From positions 1,336,696 to 1,400,695 of the forward strand of contig NZ_JARPUQ010000001.1 in assembly GCF_029537735.1 (NCBI RefSeq): a stretch of 64,000 nt of DNA. The letters run 5' to 3'. The notes below the pieces were generated by a model. The model had not been told where the DNA came from. It ran no database searches and was given only the letters and a program-made list of their open reading frames with translations. Origin of the DNA: Robiginitalea aestuariiviva (lineage in GTDB: Bacteria; Bacteroidota; Bacteroidia; Flavobacteriales; Flavobacteriaceae). Shown in pieces: positions 9,275 to 16,495 of the stretch. The position numbers and the translations under genes are program-made. Positions within the stretch are counted from its first letter, which is position 1; each line of letters opens with the position of its first letter.

Positions 9275-9307
9275 TTTGCATTTCGGCAGCATTTTTGATA
9301 ATCTTTG
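9275..9307 (+). promoter_or_regulatory. Promoter for amidase gene
   Basis: TTTG at 9275-9278 and TAATCTTTG at 9299-9307 approximate the Bacteroidota -33 and -7 boxes with 20-21 bases between them. The start codon follows after 15 bases. Confidence 0.45.
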
Positions 9308-9322
9308 TAAAACCCGCTGCGC

Positions 9323-10342
9323 ATGCCTCGCCTGTTTTTCTGTCTTTTTCTTTCCCTGGGGATGCTCCTGCCCACTGGCCTTTGGGCCCAGGACAGCCTG
9401 ATGCAGGTTGTGGCTTCCCCCGGCGATGGCATTTATTCCCTTTTACGCAAACACGGGGCAGACCCGGTAGGTCAGCTGCAGGTCTTTAAAGAACTCAATG
9501 CACCAAAACTCGACGCCAATGGCCACCTGAGAGCCGGAGATACGTACCTGGTGCCCCTGCCCGCACCCGAGGTGGAAGCCGAGGCCGTTACTGAATCCGC
9601 TGCCAAATCCCGTCGTTTTGAAATCTTCGGGGAGGCCTATGCCGATGTCCCGGAGCGCAGCACGCGCCTGGAGGGAGCCATCTTCTACCTGATATCGGGC
9701 CATGGCGGCCCGGACCCCGGTGCCGTGACCCCCTATGGCGAAACCTCCATTTCGGAGGATGAATATGCCTACGACATTACCCTGCGGCTGGCCCGTAACC
9801 TGATTTCTCACGGGGCCCTGGTATACCTCATTATCCGGGATGGGGATGACGGGATCCGGGACCAGCGCATTCTGCCGATGGATACCGATGAACAAGCCTA
9901 TCCGGACCTGGAAATCCCCCTGGGGCAGCGGGAGCGTTTGCAACAGCGGGTAGAGGTGGTAAACCGGTTGTATGCCCAGCATAAAGGGCGCTATCAGCGG
10001 CTGGTGGTTACCCATGTAGACAGTCGCAGCAAGGGGCAGAATATTGATGTGTTCTTTTACCACCACGAAAAGAGCAGCAACGGGAAACGCCTGGCCGAAA
10101 ATATCCATGCTACTTTCCGGGACAAGTACGCCCGCTTCCAGCCCAACCGCACCTATGCGGGAACCTTCCGCGACCGCAGCAACCTCTATGTGGTTAAGCA
10201 CACCCACCCGGCCACCGCCTTTATCGAAATCGGGAACATCCGAAATTCCAGGGACCAGCGCCGCATCCTGGACCCGGACAACCGCCAGGCCCTGGCCAAC
10301 TGGATCGGGGAGGGGTTAATGCTGGATTTCGAATCCCGTTAA
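9323..10342 (+). CDS. N-acetylmuramoyl-L-alanine amidase (Amidase_3) with LysM-like N-terminus
   Basis: A 339-residue secreted protein (signal peptide about 1-22, ending WAQ). Residues 36-80 look like a divergent LysM repeat (GIYSLLRKHG ... LRAGDTYLVPLP). The zinc amidase domain has His127 in SGHGGPDPG, Glu145 or Glu147 in SEDEYAYD, His231 in VVTHVDS and a catalytic Glu302 in FIEIGN. It cleaves the amide between MurNAc and the stem peptide in the periplasm. The usual SIHAN motif is changed to THVDS but keeps the ligand His. It converges with the next gene, the two stops overlapping. Confidence 0.85.
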   Translation: MPRLFFCLFLSLGMLLPTGLWAQDSLMQVVASPGDGIYSLLRKHGADPVGQLQVFKELNAPKLDANGHLRAGDTYLVPLPAPEVEAEAVTESAAKSRRFEIFGEAYADVPERSTRLEGAIFYLISGHGGPDPGAVTPYGETSISEDEYAYDITLRLARNLISHGALVYLIIRDGDDGIRDQRILPMDTDEQAYPDLEIPLGQRERLQQRVEVVNRLYAQHKGRYQRLVVTHVDSRSKGQNIDVFFYHHEKSSNGKRLAENIHATFRDKYARFQPNRTYAGTFRDRSNLYVVKHTHPATAFIEIGNIRNSRDQRRILDPDNRQALANWIGEGLMLDFESR

Positions 10343-11040
10343 GGGCCTTTTCCTTTCACATATTTCCGGTAATACCGGTAGAGCCTCTCGGGGGATGCCC
10401 CCAGGGCGCGCAACAAATGGATAATTCCGAAATGGGCCTGCAGGCGCCATACCCCGTGAATTTCGTATTTCCGGGCGGAGGTTACCAGGGTATCGGGGAT
10501 TACCCGGAAGCGATATCGGCGGCGGATCCGCCCGATGAGTTCATTGTCTTCATAGATGACAAAGCGGGGATTGTATCCCTGCAAATCCCGGAAGACCTCC
10601 GCGCGTACAAATAAGGACTGGTCCCCGCCCCGGCACAGGGCCCAGTTCAGCCGGGTAAACCAGGCAAAAACCCGAAGGGCACTGCTGGGATGGTCAAAAG
10701 CCAGGCGAAAACACCCTGCGCCATAACCCTGGTTAACAGCGGTTCGTATCTGCCGGTCGAAACCCCTGGGGGGCAGGGAATCCGCATGCAGGAAATAGAG
10801 GATGTCTCCCTGGGCCCGGGCTGCCCCGGCATTCATTTGCAAAGCCCGGCCCCGGGGGCTTTCCACTACCAACGCCCCGTGTTTTTGGGCCACAGTAACG
10901 CTATCATCCCCGCTGCCGCCGTCCACCACCAGGACTTCGGTTACGGCTCCGGGGGTAGAGGCGCATTGGAGGTAGGGCAACAGGCGTTCGAGGTTCTCGG
11001 CCTCCTCCAGGACGGGAATGATCACGCTGATCCCCTTCAT
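10339..11040 (-). CDS. TIGR04283-type arsenosugar glycosyltransferase
   Basis: A 233-residue GT2 enzyme from the start MKGISVIIPVLEE; a longer frame to 11172 has no family similarity and is rejected. Visible motifs are VDGGSGDD, GRALQMNAGA, LHADS (metal site) and GGDQSLFV, which fit the family described as transferase 2 associated with the rSAM/selenodomain arsenosugar genes. Its ATG overlaps the TGA of the DUF547 gene. It probably adds a sugar or glycerol-type group to the arsenic-ribose intermediate. It is last in the five-gene operon. Confidence 0.85.
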   Translation of the reverse strand: MKGISVIIPVLEEAENLERLLPYLQCASTPGAVTEVLVVDGGSGDDSVTVAQKHGALVVESPRGRALQMNAGAARAQGDILYFLHADSLPPRGFDRQIRTAVNQGYGAGCFRLAFDHPSSALRVFAWFTRLNWALCRGGDQSLFVRAEVFRDLQGYNPRFVIYEDNELIGRIRRRYRFRVIPDTLVTSARKYEIHGVWRLQAHFGIIHLLRALGASPERLYRYYRKYVKGKGP

Positions 11041-11783
11041 CGGATATCGTTCAGGGACCAGTCGTAGGGCAGGTAACGCAGTGTGGTTCCCTCGGGTAAG
11101 GGGGTTTTCAGGTAGCGGTTCAGGAAGCCGGTCAGGGTACCGCCCCCCTGGGTAAAGTCGGCTCCATACCATTTAAAGATGCGGGAGAGTTCCGGGCGGC
11201 CCCCGGCGGCGCGGTTCCTCAAGGGGTCGTTGATGAAATCGCGTGCTGCTGCTTCCAGTTGGGCTTCCAGCCGGTCTGCAAAATAGGCCTCGGGCCGGAG
11301 TTTCGGGCAGGAAAAGGAGGCACAATTCAGGGCAAAATGAATCCGTGGTTCGCCCATTTTTCGCAAGATGCCGTGTTCCACATCGTCCAGCGAAAGTGTG
11401 GCATCCCCAAGCTTCAGGCGGCGTTTGCCCCAGGGGCTTCGGATGTCCTTGATGCTCCCCACCGGGTAGTGCTCCAGGATCAGGGCCACCGTGCCTGCGT
11501 TATAAAGGTTTATGTAATACGCCAGGGTTTCTTCCCGGCTCCAGTGCTGCCCGGGGATGTACCCGGACAGGTGATCCAGGTAGGCTTGCAGGCGGTGCCT
11601 GTCCTGCAGGAAACCCGCGTAATCCACCAGGCCGTCCGCGCTCACATGCGCTTGCAGGAGGGAATCCCACTGTGCATGGGAGGGGGCCTCCTGCGCCGGA
11701 TCCGGGGCAGGTAGCCGCGCCTCGGGATTGCCGTGGCAGGCTTGCAGTGCCCCGAACAGGGCCAGGAAAGCCATCAGGCGCAT
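11037..11783 (-). CDS. DUF547 lipoprotein of the arsenosugar operon
   Basis: A 248-residue protein starting MRLMAFLALFGALQAC, a lipoprotein signal with Cys at 16; the open frame continues to 12035 but that part overlaps arsM and lacks similarity. DUF547 hallmarks are YINLYNAGT and HFALNCASFSCPKL with its two close cysteines, plus PYDWSLNDI at the end. DUF547 is a predicted papain-like fold of unknown activity and often accompanies arsM genes in this phylum. Start chosen for the signal peptide and for the 22-base gap after arsM. Confidence 0.85.
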   Translation of the reverse strand: MRLMAFLALFGALQACHGNPEARLPAPDPAQEAPSHAQWDSLLQAHVSADGLVDYAGFLQDRHRLQAYLDHLSGYIPGQHWSREETLAYYINLYNAGTVALILEHYPVGSIKDIRSPWGKRRLKLGDATLSLDDVEHGILRKMGEPRIHFALNCASFSCPKLRPEAYFADRLEAQLEAAARDFINDPLRNRAAGGRPELSRIFKWYGADFTQGGGTLTGFLNRYLKTPLPEGTTLRYLPYDWSLNDIR

Positions 11784-11805
11784 CAGGGTGTGCCGGGCTC
11801 CGGCC

Positions 11806-12774
11806 TTAGCAACATCCACCACCGTTGTAGTGCCAGGTGCTTTCACTGATAAAGATCTCTGCATTTTCGAGCGCAAGGGCAGCTGCAGTCTTATCGCATA
11901 CCGCCAGGGGCTGGTTGGGCAGCAGTACGTGTCCTTTCCCGTCGTCAAAATAGTCCTCCTTTCCGTAATACAGGGCGGATTTCCCGGTAAAGATGCAGGG
12001 GCCGTCCGCTGGCATAGGATCTTTGATGGCGGCAATTTCGATGGATTCTATGGGGATGAGTTCCTCCACCGGATAGTGGTTGGGGCTCAGGACGCGGTAG
12101 AGGCGACGGGCGCGTACTTCAATGGTGCCAAAACCGGCATCGGTCAGGATTTTAATATAGTCCCGGACCGGGATGCTGCCGCTCAGGCACTGGGCGCGCA
12201 GGCGGTCGTCGTTCCGAAGGGCCTCGCTCATGGGAACTTCGCAAACCGGGTCGCTCATCACCAGGCGTCCGTGAGGTTTCAAAACGCGGTACATTTCGGA
12301 TACCGCCTTCTTCAGGTCCTCTTCCTTGAAAATGTTGAAGAGGCAGTTCTGTGCCGCCACGTCTATACTCTGGTCGGCCACCGGCAGGTTCAGGGCATCC
12401 CCTTTCACCAGGTCTACATAGTCACTGCGGAACCAATCGTTCTCGGCTTCGGCCTGTTTAAAATTTTCGCGGCTGGCTTCCAGCATTTCATCCACCACAT
12501 CCACGCCGGTAACCCCGCCTTTCTGCCGGGAAAAATAGGCGAATTGCAACAGTTCCATACCGCCGCCCACGCCAACATACAGAACCTTTGGGTTTCCTAC
12601 CAGGTCCTGGGCAGATACGGTGCTGCCGCAGCCGTAATTCATTTCCTGCATGATTTTGGGGATGGACAGCCCGGGGAACTGCCATACGGGGTTGGTGGTG
12701 CAGCACAACCCCACATCCGGGGTCAGGGCGGCAGATTTATAGAGGTCGTGGGTCGCTTCCAGATAACTCATCAA
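11806..12774 (-). CDS. arsM: Arsenite S-adenosylmethionine methyltransferase, arsenosugar type
   Basis: A 322-residue methyltransferase that methylates trivalent arsenic with SAM. The SAM site is YVGVGGGMELL, followed by GVDVVDEML and the acidic residues after it. Cysteines that would hold arsenic are Cys24-Cys25 (GLCCTTN), AAQNCLF and SDPVCEVP. The chain ends in a vicinal pair NGGGCC (321-322), unlike short ArsM forms. About 40 C-terminal residues beyond the core fit the arsenosugar ArsM subgroup. It lies between purine nucleoside phosphorylase and the DUF547 gene in one minus-strand operon. Stop is TAA, so no selenocysteine readthrough is implied. Confidence 0.88.
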   Translation of the reverse strand: MMSYLEATHDLYKSAALTPDVGLCCTTNPVWQFPGLSIPKIMQEMNYGCGSTVSAQDLVGNPKVLYVGVGGGMELLQFAYFSRQKGGVTGVDVVDEMLEASRENFKQAEAENDWFRSDYVDLVKGDALNLPVADQSIDVAAQNCLFNIFKEEDLKKAVSEMYRVLKPHGRLVMSDPVCEVPMSEALRNDDRLRAQCLSGSIPVRDYIKILTDAGFGTIEVRARRLYRVLSPNHYPVEELIPIESIEIAAIKDPMPADGPCIFTGKSALYYGKEDYFDDGKGHVLLPNQPLAVCDKTAAALALENAEIFISESTWHYNGGGCC

Positions 12775-12839
12775 GGGGTATGTTAGGGTTTAATACGGGT
12801 GAATAGTAGGGTTGAAAGGGGCAAACTTACAGCCTTCCC

Positions 12840-13655
12840 CTACATTTCGGAAATCAGGGTTTTGTACAGGGATACCAGTTTGGGTTCGGCCTTGCCGGCT
12901 ACGGCCAGGATCTCGGCTACATTAACGGGCTCCAGGTGGTCCGGGTTGCATTCGTCCGTGAGCACAGAGATGGCTACTACAGGCAGGTTCAGGTGTTTGG
13001 CCACAATCACCTCGGGCACCGTACTCATGCCTACGGCATCGGCCCCCAGGGTGCCCAGCATGCGGTATTCGGCACGGGTTTCCAACTGGGGCCCCACTAC
13101 GGCCGCATACACCCCTTTGTGCAGGGTGATGCCCTGTTCGGCTGCAATACCTTCCAGGCGGGCACACATTTCAGCATCGTAGGGCTGGCTCATGTCCACA
13201 AACCGCTCCCCGAAATCCGATACGTTCTTGAAGGCCAGGGGAGACCCGCCCTGCAGGTTCAGGTGGTCTTCCACCAACATGAGGTCACCCTTGCGGTAGT
13301 CCAGGTTAATGGCTCCGGCGGCATTGGAAATCAATAGTTTGCGGATGCCCAGTTCCCGCATCACCCGTATAGGGTAGGTGATGTCCGTAAACGCATAGCC
13401 TTCATACAGGTGGAAACGACCCTGCATCACCACCACCTTCTTGCCGGCAATTTGGCCATACAGCAGTTTCCCACTGTGAAATTCCACGGTAGCCAGCGGA
13501 AAAAAAGGGATGTTGTGATAATGGACAATTTTGGGGTCTTCAATTTCCTCCACCATGCGCCCCAGGCCAGAGCCCAGTACAATTCCGACTTCGGGGGCAT
13601 CGAAGCCCTTTTCCTTCAGGAAGGCCACGGAGGTTTCCAGTTGTTTTTTAGTCAT
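12840..13655 (-). CDS. Purine nucleoside phosphorylase
   Basis: A 271-residue PNP of the low-mass trimeric type. Motifs are VGIVLGSGLG (phosphate), MQGRFHLYEGY, SNAAGAIN, VGPQLETRAEYRML and GADAVGMSTVPEVIVA. It splits purine nucleosides with phosphate. In arsenosugar synthesis such an enzyme is thought to remove adenine from a dimethylarsinoyl-adenosine; its place in this operon supports that role, but general purine salvage is equally possible. It overlaps the upstream TIGR04282 gene by 8 bases. Confidence 0.92.
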   Translation of the reverse strand: MTKKQLETSVAFLKEKGFDAPEVGIVLGSGLGRMVEEIEDPKIVHYHNIPFFPLATVEFHSGKLLYGQIAGKKVVVMQGRFHLYEGYAFTDITYPIRVMRELGIRKLLISNAAGAINLDYRKGDLMLVEDHLNLQGGSPLAFKNVSDFGERFVDMSQPYDAEMCARLEGIAAEQGITLHKGVYAAVVGPQLETRAEYRMLGTLGADAVGMSTVPEVIVAKHLNLPVVAISVLTDECNPDHLEPVNVAEILAVAGKAEPKLVSLYKTLISEM

Positions 13656-14310
13656 GCGATATATCGTTTAAAAAAGGGGCAAAAACGGGGTTGCCGGCAA
13701 TGTCTTCGTACCGGTCTACATCGTTGCGCACCGGCAGCTGAAAGACCGGTGTCCCCTGCAGGTTTTTCAGGGTAGCCTGCAATACGGTTTCGGTACCCCA
13801 GGCTTTGTTTTCAAAGAGTTCGGGCCGCATTTGGGTGAGCCCCAGCAGGTAGTAGCCCCCATCGGCAGCCGGGCCAAGGACGGCGGGGTGTGTTTCCAGG
13901 GCAGTGAAGGCCGCTTCCAGGTCGGCTGTGCTGAGGTCGTATAAATCACTGCCGATCAGCACCACCTTCCGGTACCCCAGGCGAAAAGCCGATGCAAAGG
14001 CATCAGCCATTCGGGCGCCCAGGTCCCTGCCGGATTGCAGGGCATACCCAAACTGGGCAGGGTCCCAGAAAGAGCCGTCCCCCAGGTGCTCGGTGAAGTA
14101 AACGGTTTTGTCTGTGCCCTTGAGGTTTTTGGCAACGGTTTCCGTATGCCGGAGCAAAAAGCGGTAAACGTCCAGAGCCCGGTCGTTGCCGATGGTGGCG
14201 GCAAGCCGGGTTTTGCATTTTCCCGGAACGGGGTTCCGGGTGAAGATCAGAAGTGCCTGGTCTGTGGTTCGGGACACGTTGGGGCCTGTTGCGGTTGGGC
14301 CAGCACCCAT
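13648..14310 (-). CDS. TIGR04282-type arsenosugar transferase (rSAM/selenodomain-associated transferase 1)
   Basis: A 220-residue enzyme with a nucleotidyltransferase/GT-A-like fold. TDQALLIFTRNPVPGKCKTRLA, KVVLIGSDLYDLS and LGPAADGGYYLLGL are hallmark segments of the family found beside arsM/arsS. First gene of the operon. The first 17 residues (MGAGPTATGPN...) are not conserved-looking, so a slightly later GTG start is possible, but a promoter -7 box 23 bases upstream supports the ATG at 14310. Confidence 0.85.
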   Translation of the reverse strand: MGAGPTATGPNVSRTTDQALLIFTRNPVPGKCKTRLAATIGNDRALDVYRFLLRHTETVAKNLKGTDKTVYFTEHLGDGSFWDPAQFGYALQSGRDLGARMADAFASAFRLGYRKVVLIGSDLYDLSTADLEAAFTALETHPAVLGPAADGGYYLLGLTQMRPELFENKAWGTETVLQATLKNLQGTPVFQLPVRNDVDRYEDIAGNPVFAPFLNDISHD

Positions 14311-14332
14311 GTAGAAGGCGAGCCGGCTGCCA

Positions 14333-14340
14333 CAAATATA
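14333..14340 (-). promoter_or_regulatory. -7 box of the arsenosugar operon
   Basis: TATATTTG on the minus strand matches TAnnTTTG exactly and sits 23 bases before the first gene of the operon. No -33 match at the usual distance. It argues that the operon starts here and does not include any gene further upstream. Confidence 0.45.
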
Positions 14341-14425
14341 CGTGAAAGGCAGGCAAACCCCTCCGGTGCCCCTGCGATTTATCGGGTTGCCGGGCCTTAT
14401 CCAAAAAGCACGGCCGGCCCCGATT

Positions 14426-14557
14426 TCAGGCGGGCATCCACTTGTAGGCGTACAGCATCATGGCCAGGACGTACATCCAGAAAAATACGGCTGTACGAAA
14501 CCGGTAGACGAACCGCGCCAGGCGGCTAAGGGTAGAAAAAGGAGTAAACGCTCTCAA
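14426..14557 (-). CDS. Possible 43-residue membrane micro-protein, TTG start
   Basis: A short frame from TTG encodes 43 residues with many basic residues first (LARFVYRFRTA) and then a hydrophobic helix (VFFWMYVLAMMLYAY), ending KWMPA. The composition resembles a single-pass flavobacterial micro-protein, and it lies just downstream of another small membrane protein gene on the same strand. There is no clear ribosome-binding site and the start is unusual, so it may not be translated. Confidence 0.25.
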   Translation of the reverse strand: MRAFTPFSTLSRLARFVYRFRTAVFFWMYVLAMMLYAYKWMPA

Positions 14558-14617
14558 AATATATAGTGTTCTCGTAAAAGAGTGTTTGTTGTTCCTAAGT
14601 GTGGTCTCGCGGCAGCC

Positions 14618-14788
14618 TTAATCCCAGGCAAAACCGGTATACAGTCTAAAAATGAATGCGTAGAGCACTACAAAGAACATGGCAAAGCTGAACCATGCAA
14701 AAGCTTTGAAATAGTTCCGGACGATAAAGTGTCCGAGATTGCGGAAGGCATCCATGTAAATTTCACGTACGAGTAGAATTGTTTTCAT
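14618..14788 (-). CDS. 56-residue membrane protein, DUF6747-like, copy 1
   Basis: A 56-residue protein starting MKTILLVREIYMDAFRNLGH. One amphipathic or basic N-terminal half (VRNYFKAF) is followed by one hydrophobic helix (AWFSFAMFFVVLYAFIF) and the conserved-looking end TGFAWD. The start is the ATG at 14788; a longer frame upstream to 14944 overlaps nothing recognisable. A second copy is at 17596-17766, with 44 of 56 residues identical by hand count. It resembles a small flavobacterial family I recall as DUF6747; function unknown. Confidence 0.75.
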   Translation of the reverse strand: MKTILLVREIYMDAFRNLGHFIVRNYFKAFAWFSFAMFFVVLYAFIFRLYTGFAWD

Positions 14789-15178
14789 AGAGTTTTGGAT
14801 TAAGTTTCTCAGGCGTTTTTCATATGTCACAAATCTGCCCTCATTCTTTGAGATGCTTCCGGCCAATAGATTTACGACCCGAATTTCTCGGTGAATCGCC
14901 GGATTTTTCCCATTGACCGATGTTTTTTGGGTATTCGCCGACATAAGGCAATACCTACAGCGTCGGACGAACTACCAATTTTTCGGTGAAATGCACCCCT
15001 TCTGGAAAGGCTCTTGGGGGTTCCCCAAAAAAAAGAAGGGCCGGCAGCTCTCCAGCCCCGACCCTTGCAACCAAACTAACTCAATTCTGGCTTAGCAATG
15101 AATGAGATTCAAAGATGTTCATTCCCCCCCAGATGGGTGTTAGGGAATGATTAAAAAAAGGTTGTGGAATGGGAAAGC
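14789..15178. other. Gene-free interval
   Basis: About 390 bases between the small membrane protein and the ADP-ribosylglycohydrolase stop. It holds a terminator-like hairpin (15027-15066) and a separate hairpin at 15119-15150 (arms TCATTCCC and GGGAATGA) just past the stop codon. I see no credible coding frame. Confidence 0.6.
15027..15066 (-). terminator. Rho-independent terminator of the 15179-17472 operon
   Basis: On the minus strand, an imperfect GC-rich hairpin with outer arms AAGGG and CCCTT is followed directly by CTTTTTTTT. It lies about 110 bases past the ADP-ribosylglycohydrolase stop. Confidence 0.55.
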
Positions 15179-16495
15179 TTAATGAGCAGGCGCATATGGG
15201 TCCCCAATCTGGTGTGCTACCCGCCTGAGGTCAATTCCCAACACTTCCCGGTTCACCCCAAGGACCGTGTTGCGCGGGCCCACGGGCAAGCCGGAAAAGC
15301 CCTGCTGCGCGCCCAGAATCATGCCGGCTACGGCTGCTACCGTATCGTTGTCCCGTCCGTAGTTGACAATAAAGGCCATGGTAGTCATAAAGTCTCCTTC
15401 CCCGAATTCCAGGGCGGCTATAAGGATTTGCCAGATCTCCCCGGCGTGAAAGGCAATGGCTTGCTGGTCTTCCTCCAGCATGGCATACACGGCTTCCTGC
15501 CGGCGCCAGTCGGTACTGCTGCCCGGGTACCCTTCCGGCATACGTATTATCAGGGAATCCAGGGCCGGGCCCGGGGGCAGAGGCTCCAGTAAGCGGGCGC
15601 GCCGTACATAGTCCCGGGCGGCCAGGGCCTGGTCCTGCGCAATGCGCCCCACCAGGCGGCTGTCCTGAAACCGCAGGGGATCTACAAAAACAGCGGTATT
15701 CAATACCGAATCCATGTTTTGCGTATGCAGGGCCACCTGCGTCATGGCGGCTACCAGGGCTGAAATGTCGCGGGCATAGCCCAAATCAAACAAGGCGTGG
15801 TCATAGGCAGTGCGGTAAGCGGAATCCGGGTCCGGAGTAACCAGCCCGAATACCGGGGTGTACAGCATTCCGGCACAGGACATTTCCCCCCCGTAAAAGC
15901 GGTCGCGGGCCAGGAGATAAGCCTCTGGTCCTTCCTGGTAGGCCAGGGCCACGCGTGCCCACTCCCGTAGCCAGTCCACCTGCTCCAATGGGGCTTCCAG
16001 CAGGTCCGGGTCTGCTGCCGCGGCCTGTAGGTCCAGGCCCTGCAGGGCAGCCGAATAGGTTTCCGCCAGGTGACGGGCAAAAGGGCCGGGGCCCAAGTCG
16101 GGCCCAGCGGCCTGCAGGTAGTCTCCCATCAGCGCTTTCCACCGGGTGTCGTCCGTGGTGGCCCCTGCAGAAAGGTTATGGTCCCAGGTGCCTTCGGGCG
16201 ACTGATATCGTATGGCCGGGCTAAGGCTATTAACATAGCCATAAGTCCGCTGTATATCCCGGCGGTTCCACATCTCAGTGGCCGCCCCCATGGCATCGCC
16301 AATAGCCGAGCCCACCAAAGCCCCCAGCACCCTGTCCTGATAGGTTGCCGTATCCAGCTGGGCCTGGACAGCGGTGTAAGCCTCCCGTTGGGGGGAAGGC
16401 GGGAGGGAAGGGGGCTCTGGGGTGCGGTTACATCCCAACAGGGCCACTCCGAACAGGGTAGAAAACAGAAGTAATCGCGTTATGCCATAATCCAT
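15179..16495 (-). CDS. ADP-ribosylglycohydrolase family lipoprotein
   Basis: A 438-residue predicted lipoprotein: lipobox VALLGC with Cys at about 22, then a proline-rich linker. The ADP-ribosylglycohydrolase (DraG/ARH) domain shows GALVGSAIGDAMGAATEMW at its start, TTDDTRW (magnesium and ribose site) and NYGRDNDTVAAVAGMILGA near the end. Family members remove ADP-ribose from proteins or cleave related ribosides in the cytoplasm; a secreted lipoprotein form is unusual and suggests an envelope or external substrate. It overlaps the stop of the upstream kinase-like gene by 16 bases. Confidence 0.88.
   Translation of the reverse strand: MDYGITRLLLFSTLFGVALLGCNRTPEPPSLPPSPQREAYTAVQAQLDTATYQDRVLGALVGSAIGDAMGAATEMWNRRDIQRTYGYVNSLSPAIRYQSPEGTWDHNLSAGATTDDTRWKALMGDYLQAAGPDLGPGPFARHLAETYSAALQGLDLQAAAADPDLLEAPLEQVDWLREWARVALAYQEGPEAYLLARDRFYGGEMSCAGMLYTPVFGLVTPDPDSAYRTAYDHALFDLGYARDISALVAAMTQVALHTQNMDSVLNTAVFVDPLRFQDSRLVGRIAQDQALAARDYVRRARLLEPLPPGPALDSLIIRMPEGYPGSSTDWRRQEAVYAMLEEDQQAIAFHAGEIWQILIAALEFGEGDFMTTMAFIVNYGRDNDTVAAVAGMILGAQQGFSGLPVGPRNTVLGVNREVLGIDLRRVAHQIGDPYAPAH

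Noticed and set aside
11041-11172. N-terminal extension of the TIGR04283 gene
   Set aside because: GT2 sequence begins at MKGISVIIP; the extension is antisense-free overlap with DUF547 in another frame and reads as noise.
11806-11808. Selenocysteine readthrough at the arsM end
   Set aside because: The stop codon is TAA, not TGA, and no SECIS-like hairpin was identified.
11784-12035. N-terminal extension of the DUF547 gene into arsM
   Set aside because: The lipoprotein signal starts at 11783, and the extension has no similarity and lies inside arsM.
15119-15150. Terminator at hairpin TCATTCCC/GGGAATGA
   Set aside because: On the minus strand the T run precedes rather than follows the stem, so it cannot act as a standard terminator; the hairpin at 15027-15066 fits better.
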